Assembly (NCBI GenBank): GCA_946886085.1
Contig: CAMPHX010000086.1
Span: forward strand, 1 to 6,136
DNA from: an uncultured Flavobacteriales bacterium
GTDB taxonomy: Bacteria; Bacteroidota; Bacteroidia; Flavobacteriales; Vicingaceae
Length of the DNA: 6,136 bases
Reading direction: 5' to 3'
Shown here piece after piece: positions 1-3,862 of the stretch. How positions within the stretch are numbered: position 1 is the stretch's first letter; every line of letters starts with the position of its first letter. The notes under the pieces were generated by a model that worked only from the letters and a program-made list of their open reading frames with translations, was not told the DNA's origin and searched no databases. A program made the translations under genes and the position numbers.

Positions 1-23
1 AATTTGCAAAGAGTTTTTCTCTA

Positions 24-419
24 ATGCAAAAAGTAGCAAAACATATCACCGGATTTTTAATGGCATTGGTAATTCTATTTGCATCCTTGCAAGTGAGTGT
101 TTCCAAAATGACCTGTTATATTGCCAATGATACGTTTTATAGCTTAGGTGAATTTGAAGATTGTAAACCCAAATCTGATTGTGAGTTAAGCAATAAATGC
201 TGTGATTTTGATAAAATCACGTTTGATTACAATGTAAATTCCACCGTTAATTTTCAAGATATCAGCGTATCAAAAATTACTTTGTTAGTGGTTAATGAGC
301 TTCCTCAAGCCATTAAAACACCTGTTATACAACCAACTTTTCTTACTTTTTTTCATAAGCTGCCGCCACCATTAAGTGGTTACGACTTACTCAAAGTTAT
401 TCAGGTATTTAGATTATAG
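24..419 (+). CDS. Small secreted cysteine-rich protein, HYC_CC_PP family-like
   Basis: A 131-residue exported protein of unknown biochemical role. Residues 1-8 carry basic charges and 10-27 form a hydrophobic signal sequence or anchor, so the rest should lie in the periplasm or on the cell surface. The mature part has Cys31, 47, 53, 59 and 60, with the vicinal pair in NKCCDF, and a late proline run (PPP, 114-116) followed by a hydrophobic tail. This order (Cys just after the signal, CC in the middle, PP near the end) is the layout that names the HYC_CC_PP family of Bacteroidota. The first motif is degenerate here: KMTCY instead of HYC. The gene sits 71 bases upstream of a TonB-dependent receptor, the family's usual kind of neighbour, which suggests a helper role in metal handling; that role is inference. 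The frame stays open from ATG 24 to the window edge, so the true start could be upstream, but ATG 24 gives a well-formed signal peptide. Confidence 0.75.
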   Translation: MQKVAKHITGFLMALVILFASLQVSVSKMTCYIANDTFYSLGEFEDCKPKSDCELSNKCCDFDKITFDYNVNSTVNFQDISVSKITLLVVNELPQAIKTPVIQPTFLTFFHKLPPPLSGYDLLKVIQVFRL

Positions 420-490
420 AATTATTACACTTGGCTGCTACTTATTGCAGTATAAATCAATAGTGTATACATCTTAATAATCTAATTTTT
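420..490. other. Short intergenic spacer, no clear promoter
   Basis: This 71-base AT-rich gap separates the small secreted protein from the receptor gene. It has a weak 4-base inverted repeat (CTGC at 435-438, GCAG at 447-450) but no T-run after it. I found no match to the Bacteroidota -7 element TAnnTTTG and no Shine-Dalgarno sequence. The simplest reading is that the two genes share a transcript that starts left of the window. Confidence 0.4.
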
Positions 491-2689
491 ATGAAAAATC
501 ATCTTATAATTGTTATCTGTTTGCTGCTCAATGTTGCCGTAGGGTTTTCTCAAAACCTTAAGGGAAATGTATTTGAAATGCACAACGGAGAACACAAAAT
601 GCCCATTCCGGGTGCTAATGTATATTGGCTAAATGCCGATAAAGGGACATTTACAGAAGCAGATGGAACTTTTGAAATAGCAGCTCCGGAAACTTTTCCT
701 GCCACTTTGATAGTTAGTTTTGTGGGCTACCAAGCCGACAGTACGGTTTTAAAAAGTATTCCTAATAAACCCTTAAATATTGAGCTGAAAAGCAATGTGG
801 ATTTAAAGGAATTTGAGGTGGTGGAAAAAGAAGCCACTACCAAAATTGATATTGTAAATCCTTTATTGGTAGAAAAATTAAATAAACAAGAGTTTGAAAA
901 AGCCGCTTGTTGCAATATTTCCGAAAGTTTTGAAACCAATGCAACGGTTGATGTAAACTTTACGGATGCCGTTTCCGGGACTAAAAAAATTCAAATGTTG
1001 GGTTTGGATGGTATTTATACTCAAATTCAGGCAGAGAATTTACCGTTAATTAGAGGCTTATCGTCAGCTTATGGATTAACTTTTGTACCCGGAACTTGGG
1101 CAGAATCGATTCAAATTATTAAAGGAGCAGGTTCGGTAGTTAATGGTTACGAATCTATTACAGGTCAGATTAATATTGAAATGCTTAAGCCTGATGAATC
1201 AGAAAATTTATTTGTAAATGTTTACGGAAACGAAAAAGGTAGAATGGAATTAAATATTCATGGAGCTCAAAAATTGAGTGAAAAATGGAGTACGATGTCG
1301 CTTGCTCACGTTAGTAATCAGTCGGTAGAGTGGGATATGAATGATGATAGTTTTTTGGATATGCCGATAAAAACGCAATATAATTTTTTCAACAGATGGA
1401 AATATAGAGGTAAAAAATTTATGTCTCAATTTGGTTTTAGAGGGGTTTATGATGAGTTGGAAGCAGGTCAAAACCGAATTACGAATGAAAACAGGCTGTT
1501 TAAAATTGGTGTAACCACCAAACAGTTTGAAGTGTTTAATAAAAATGGATTTCTCTTTCCTGAAAAGAAATACAAGAGCATAGGTATTATTCAGAATTTT
1601 AAATACCACAGTCACCAATCGAATTATGGCGATAAAAAATTTAATGGAGAACAAACAAGTTGGTATTTCAATTCTATTTATCAAACTATTATAGGCAATA
1701 CACACAACACCATTAAATTTGGGGGAAGTATGCAGTACGACTTGTATGATAAAAACTATAACGATTCGCTTTTTGGTAGAGAAGAAGTGGTGCCAGGAGC
1801 TTTTGCAGAATATACTTATACCGGAAATAAAAGTGCATTGGTATTGGGGGCAAGAGGAGATTACCACAATATGTATGGAGCTTTTTTTACACCAAGATTG
1901 CATTATAAATATAATTTTACACAGCTTTCGGCTTGGAGATTTTCTATAGGGAGAGGTTTTAGAACAGCTAATCCGTTTATTGAAAGTGCTAGTGTTATGG
2001 CAAGCTCAAGAAATGTGGTAACTGAAGAATTAAATCCTGAAATAGCATGGAACTACGGAACGAGTTTAACTCATAATTTTGAGTTGTTTAAAAAAGAAAT
2101 GACTTTTAGTACCGATTATTATTATACCGACTTTGAAAATCAAGTAGTAATCGATATGGAAAATCCTAACGAAGTAGCATTTTATAATTTGGATGGGAAA
2201 TCGTTTTCTCATAGTTTACAAGTGGAACTTCATGTTAGAATTACCGAACAGTTGGAGTTAAGAACTGCGTATAAGTTTTACGATATTCAAACCGATTATA
2301 AAAGTGGGCGAAAAACGAAACCATTGGTGCCTACCAATAGAGCTTTTATGAATATTGCTTATGCCACTAATTTCGATAAATGGAAGTTTGATCTTACGGG
2401 ACAGTGGTTTGGAACGAGCAGGTTACCAAGTACCGAAACTAATCCGGCAGACTATCAAATTCCGTCAAGGTCGTTATCTTATTTTATGTTTAATGGGCAA
2501 GTAACCCGAGCATTTAAGCATTTTGAAGTGTATGTTGGAGTAGAAAACTTGACTAATTTTACGCAAGACAACCCGATTATTGCGGCTAATGATCCTTTTG
2601 GCTCTAATTTTGACGCTTCTTTAATATGGGGTTCTATAAATGGTAGAATTACCTATGCAGGAATCAGGTATAAATTCAATAAATTATAA
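491..2689 (+). CDS. TonB-dependent outer-membrane receptor with Cys-Cys plug, putative metal receptor
   Basis: A 732-residue outer-membrane active transporter, powered by TonB-ExbBD. Residues 1-20 are a signal peptide ending GFS-Q. Residues about 22-101 form a carboxypeptidase-regulatory-like beta domain (GANVYW, GTFTEADGTFEI, VSFVGY). The stretch LKEFEVVEKE (105-114) is in the place of a TonB box. The plug covers about 115-232, with PLIRGL, IQIIKGAGSV and ESITGQINIE as family hallmarks, and the rest is a beta-barrel ending in AGIRYKF. Length is normal for a receptor of this class and there is no frameshift. Notable is Cys140-Cys141 in AACCNISESFETN of the plug: cysteines are rare in outer-membrane receptors, and this motif recurs in a Bacteroidota subgroup found near heavy-metal genes. 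With an HMA protein downstream and a CC protein upstream, copper or another soft metal (free or chelated) is the best substrate guess, but this is inference. It is not a SusC-type glycan receptor: it is too short and has no SusD partner. Confidence 0.9.
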   Translation: MKNHLIIVICLLLNVAVGFSQNLKGNVFEMHNGEHKMPIPGANVYWLNADKGTFTEADGTFEIAAPETFPATLIVSFVGYQADSTVLKSIPNKPLNIELKSNVDLKEFEVVEKEATTKIDIVNPLLVEKLNKQEFEKAACCNISESFETNATVDVNFTDAVSGTKKIQMLGLDGIYTQIQAENLPLIRGLSSAYGLTFVPGTWAESIQIIKGAGSVVNGYESITGQINIEMLKPDESENLFVNVYGNEKGRMELNIHGAQKLSEKWSTMSLAHVSNQSVEWDMNDDSFLDMPIKTQYNFFNRWKYRGKKFMSQFGFRGVYDELEAGQNRITNENRLFKIGVTTKQFEVFNKNGFLFPEKKYKSIGIIQNFKYHSHQSNYGDKKFNGEQTSWYFNSIYQTIIGNTHNTIKFGGSMQYDLYDKNYNDSLFGREEVVPGAFAEYTYTGNKSALVLGARGDYHNMYGAFFTPRLHYKYNFTQLSAWRFSIGRGFRTANPFIESASVMASSRNVVTEELNPEIAWNYGTSLTHNFELFKKEMTFSTDYYYTDFENQVVIDMENPNEVAFYNLDGKSFSHSLQVELHVRITEQLELRTAYKFYDIQTDYKSGRKTKPLVPTNRAFMNIAYATNFDKWKFDLTGQWFGTSRLPSTETNPADYQIPSRSLSYFMFNGQVTRAFKHFEVYVGVENLTNFTQDNPIIAANDPFGSNFDASLIWGSINGRITYAGIRYKFNKL

Positions 2690-2700
2690 ACTTAATTAAA

Positions 2701-2727
2701 TCTAAAATGTATTTAGAAAAGTTTTTT
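2701..2727 (+). terminator. Weak hairpin plus T-run after the receptor gene
   Basis: A 6-base stem (TCTAAA 2701-2706, TTTAGA 2712-2717) with a 5-base loop lies 11 bases after the receptor stop. A run of six T follows at 2722-2727, four bases after the stem. The stem is almost all A-T, so as an intrinsic terminator it would be weak, at best partial. The stronger hairpins just downstream may do this job instead. Confidence 0.25.
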
Positions 2728-2816
2728 AACTCACCCCCAAGTTATCTTGCGATAACTTTTTCCCTCTCTTCTGAAGAGAGGGGGTTAGGGGGGAGAGTAG
2801 AGAACAAAGTTTTTTA
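2718..2816 (+). repeat. 11-base direct repeats bracketing the structured segment
   Basis: AAAGTTTTTTA occurs perfectly at 2718-2728 and 2806-2816. The left copy directly abuts the outer stem of the folded segment, while the right copy is 7 bases beyond its end. The placement is like a target-site duplication around an inserted palindrome, but the 7-base offset and the simple composition leave room for chance. Confidence 0.5.
2729..2798. repeat. GC-rich three-way-junction palindrome
   Basis: Three stems nest in 70 bases. The outer stem pairs 2729-2738 (ACTCACCCCC) with 2789-2798 (GGGGGAGAGT), nine pairs around one A-A mismatch. Inside are hairpin A, a perfect 8-base stem (AAGTTATC 2739-2746, GATAACTT 2751-2758, loop TTGC), and hairpin B, a perfect 9-base stem (CCCTCTCTT 2762-2770, AAGAGAGGG 2774-2782, loop CTG). 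The local C- and G-runs stand out sharply from the AT-rich surroundings. The C-rich and G-rich arms resemble small palindromic intergenic repeats dispersed in many Bacteroidota and cyanobacterial genomes; that comparison is from memory. In the mRNA it could stabilise the receptor transcript end or lower read-through into the HMA gene. Hairpin A is followed by five T in all (2757-2761), the first two being part of the stem. Confidence 0.7.
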
Positions 2817-2847
2817 CAGATGCATAATTCAAACAATAAATTATAAA

Positions 2848-2865
2848 CTATAAAAATTAAATCTC
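2848..2865 (+). promoter_or_regulatory. AT-rich leader box shared with the cupin gene
   Basis: CTATAAAAAT at 2848-2857 begins exactly 18 bases before the HMA start codon. The same ten bases begin exactly 18 bases before the cupin start (3407-3416), and ATCT occurs just before the ATG in both. Neither leader has a Shine-Dalgarno sequence, which is normal in Bacteroidota. The shared box may be a translation-initiation leader or part of a promoter; its low complexity makes the call tentative. Confidence 0.35.
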
Positions 2866-3216
2866 ATGAAAAATTTATTTGTACTACTATTAGTAAGCGT
2901 TTTTAGCTTTTCTGTAAATGATGTAAAAGCACAAGACACTAAAAAAACAGCAATAATAAAAATTAAAACATCGGCTCAGTGCGATATGTGTAAAGAACGA
3001 TTAGAAAAAGCTTTTGCTTATGAAAAAGGAGTAAAAAAATCGGAATTAGATGTTGAAACAGCTGTGTTTACGATAGAATATAATCCAAAGAAAACTACTC
3101 CGGAAAAGCTAAAAGAAGCAGTAACTAAAGTAGGTTATGATGCAGATGACCTTCCGGCAAACGAAAAAGCTTATGAGCAACTTCCTGCTTGTTGCCAAAA
3201 AGGCGGACATAAATAG
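2866..3216 (+). CDS. Periplasmic heavy-metal-associated (HMA) domain protein
   Basis: A 116-residue exported metal-binding protein. The signal peptide covers residues 1-22, with likely cleavage at VKA-QD. The mature part is one HMA (ferredoxin-like, CopZ/MerP/Atx1 type) domain, about 27-95: strand AIIKIKTS, the metal loop with Cys39 and Cys42 (CDMC), helix KERLEKAF, then VKKSELDVETAVFTIEYNP and VTKVGYDADDLP. The usual GMxCxxC is replaced by SAQCDMC. After the domain comes a short tail with a second thiol pair, Cys109-Cys110, and a near-terminal His115 (PACCQKGGHK). The CxxC should bind Cu(I), Hg(II) or a similar soft ion; with export this makes it a periplasmic carrier, not a cytosolic chaperone. 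It lies downstream of the receptor on the same strand, across a structured 176-base gap, so it could be in the same operon or independently expressed. Which metal and which acceptor cannot be read from the sequence. Confidence 0.88.
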   Translation: MKNLFVLLLVSVFSFSVNDVKAQDTKKTAIIKIKTSAQCDMCKERLEKAFAYEKGVKKSELDVETAVFTIEYNPKKTTPEKLKEAVTKVGYDADDLPANEKAYEQLPACCQKGGHK

Positions 3217-3217
3217 A

Positions 3218-3357
3218 GTCTGTCCATAAAGCCCGTTTACTTCGTTATTCTCATCTCAAAAACCAGTCATTTACTTTAGTAAACTCCTGATTTTTAATAT
3301 TTCGAAAGCCTCGTACTCGAAACTTTATGACTCAGCCTCTCGACTTTATGGACAGAC
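3218..3357. repeat. 140-base element with 14-base terminal inverted repeats (MITE-like)
   Basis: The ends are perfect inverted repeats: GTCTGTCCATAAAG at 3218-3231 and CTTTATGGACAGAC at 3344-3357. The left end starts two bases after the HMA stop codon. Inside are an 18-base-arm imperfect hairpin (3258-3295) and, in the right half, two diverged tandem copies of a short block (AGCCT, then CGA, then ACTTTATG). No open frame of useful size is present, so it codes for nothing visible. The flanks share only TAAATA (3210-3215, 3360-3365), and not flush with the ends, so a target-site duplication is doubtful. Best readings are a miniature non-autonomous mobile element or a dispersed structured intergenic repeat. 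A terminator alone is unlikely, because there is no T-run after the right end. Confidence 0.75.
3258..3295 (-). other. Internal hairpin of the 140-base element, favoured on the minus strand
   Basis: Two 18-base arms (3258-3275 and 3278-3295) match at 14 positions around a 2-base centre, with AAAAA/TTTTT at the base and TTTACT/AGTAAA at the tip. The four mismatches are informative. Read as plus-strand RNA they are C-A, U-C, C-U and A-C. Read as minus-strand RNA they become two G-U wobbles and a tandem G-A/A-G pair, all tolerated in helices. The fold is therefore more stable if the element is transcribed leftward. Confidence 0.5.
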
Positions 3358-3374
3358 ATTAAATAAGGAGTAAA

Positions 3375-3382
3375 TATTTTTG
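3375..3382 (+). promoter_or_regulatory. Candidate -7 promoter element for the cupin gene
   Basis: TATTTTTG fits the Bacteroidota primary-sigma -7 consensus TAnnTTTG and lies 42 bases before the cupin ATG. I see no TTG at the expected spacing upstream (about 3350-3357, inside the end of the 140-base element), so the match is only half a promoter. If it is real, the cupin is transcribed separately from the HMA gene. Confidence 0.35.
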
Positions 3383-3424
3383 TTATTTTTATAATACGAA
3401 AGGAACCTATAAAAATAGACATCT

Positions 3425-3823
3425 ATGAGAAATGCTTTTATAATTGTAATGCTATTATGTACAACCTTGGGGTTTGCTCAAGAAAAGCAATCGTTAGAGA
3501 CCATTGAGCCGCAAACTACTTATGAGAATATACATGTTGAGCCAATTTATGAAAATGAACATGCTTCTTATTATCTTATTTGGATAAAGCAAAGTGTAAC
3601 ATCGCACAAACATGTTGAGCATACCGAAAACATTACCGTTATTGATGGAGCAGGAATAATGACAGTTGGCGAACAGCAATTTGAAATCAAGAAAGGTGAT
3701 TTTTTTATTATCCCTAAAGATACGTTTCATTCGCTAAAAGTAACATCAGAAGCTCCCGTAAAAGTGCTTTCTGTGCAAATGCCTAAGTTTAATAAAGAAG
3801 ATAGGATTTTTGAAGAAGAATAG
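3425..3823 (+). CDS. Secreted single-domain cupin protein
   Basis: A 132-residue protein with a signal peptide (residues 1-18, cleavage after GFA) and one cupin beta-barrel. Cupin motif 1 is seen as SHKHVEHTE with His61, His63 and Glu68 plus Gly75. Motif 2 is KGDFFIIPKDTFHS with Gly91, Pro97 and His102. These give the complete 3-His/1-Glu metal site, so the protein can bind a divalent metal and may have enzyme or sensor activity; the substrate cannot be told. Export to the periplasm is less common for small cupins, which are mostly cytosolic. It follows the HMA gene on the same strand after 208 bases occupied mainly by the palindromic element, and shares with it a leader box 18 bases before the start. 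A link to the metal genes is possible but unproven. It converges with dnaG across 37 bases. Confidence 0.82.
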   Translation: MRNAFIIVMLLCTTLGFAQEKQSLETIEPQTTYENIHVEPIYENEHASYYLIWIKQSVTSHKHVEHTENITVIDGAGIMTVGEQQFEIKKGDFFIIPKDTFHSLKVTSEAPVKVLSVQMPKFNKEDRIFEEE

Positions 3824-3835
3824 TTGTTAGATAAA

Positions 3836-3862
3836 TCCCCATAGGAGGAATAGGGAGCTTTT
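3836..3862 (+). terminator. Weak hairpin in the cupin-dnaG convergent gap
   Basis: A stem of 3836-3842 (TCCCCAT) with 3850-3856 (ATAGGGA) has one C-A mismatch and a 7-base loop. It is followed by GC and TTTT (3859-3862). It is the only hairpin I see in the 37-base convergent gap and may terminate the cupin transcript. The T-run overlaps the dnaG stop codon. Confidence 0.25.

Larger units (their letters stand above)
2673..2864 (+). repeat. Imperfect direct repeat flanking the receptor-HMA intergenic region
   Basis: The left copy (2673-2703) covers the last codons and stop of the receptor gene plus 14 bases. The right copy (2826-2864) ends one base before the ATG of the HMA gene. They share a perfect 16-base block (CAATAAATTATAAACT at 2677-2692 and 2834-2849) and a perfect 10-base block (AATTAAATCT at 2694-2703 and 2855-2864). 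The copies differ mainly by two 4-base insertions in the right one. The match is too long to ignore even in AT-rich DNA. It suggests that the gene junction was duplicated, separating the receptor and HMA genes by about 157 extra bases. Confidence 0.75.

Noticed and set aside
1250..1903. A 217-codon open frame antisense to the receptor gene
   Set aside because: It lies wholly within the well-supported receptor gene and its translation shows no recognisable domain; its length reflects the codon composition of the opposite strand.
1719..1949. A 76-codon plus-strand frame inside the receptor gene
   Set aside because: It is a different frame of a confident long gene, with no leader and no protein features of its own.
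2780..2793. Possible G-quadruplex in GGGGGTTAGGGGGG
   Set aside because: There are only two long G-tracts, which allows at best a two-layer fold, and both tracts have good C-rich partners in the palindrome.
2707..2853. A 48-codon plus-strand frame through the palindromic segment, starting ATG and ending TAA
   Set aside because: It is made largely of the hairpin sequence, has no signal or domain, and its start and stop fall in the duplicated leader sequence; it is best explained as a by-product of the repeat.
3204..3364. Target-site duplication around the 140-base element
   Set aside because: The only shared flank, TAAATA, is not flush with both ends and is a common AT-rich string; it cannot be distinguished from chance.
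3494..3730. A 78-codon antisense frame in the cupin gene
   Set aside because: The sense strand encodes an intact signal peptide and both cupin motifs; the antisense product is featureless.
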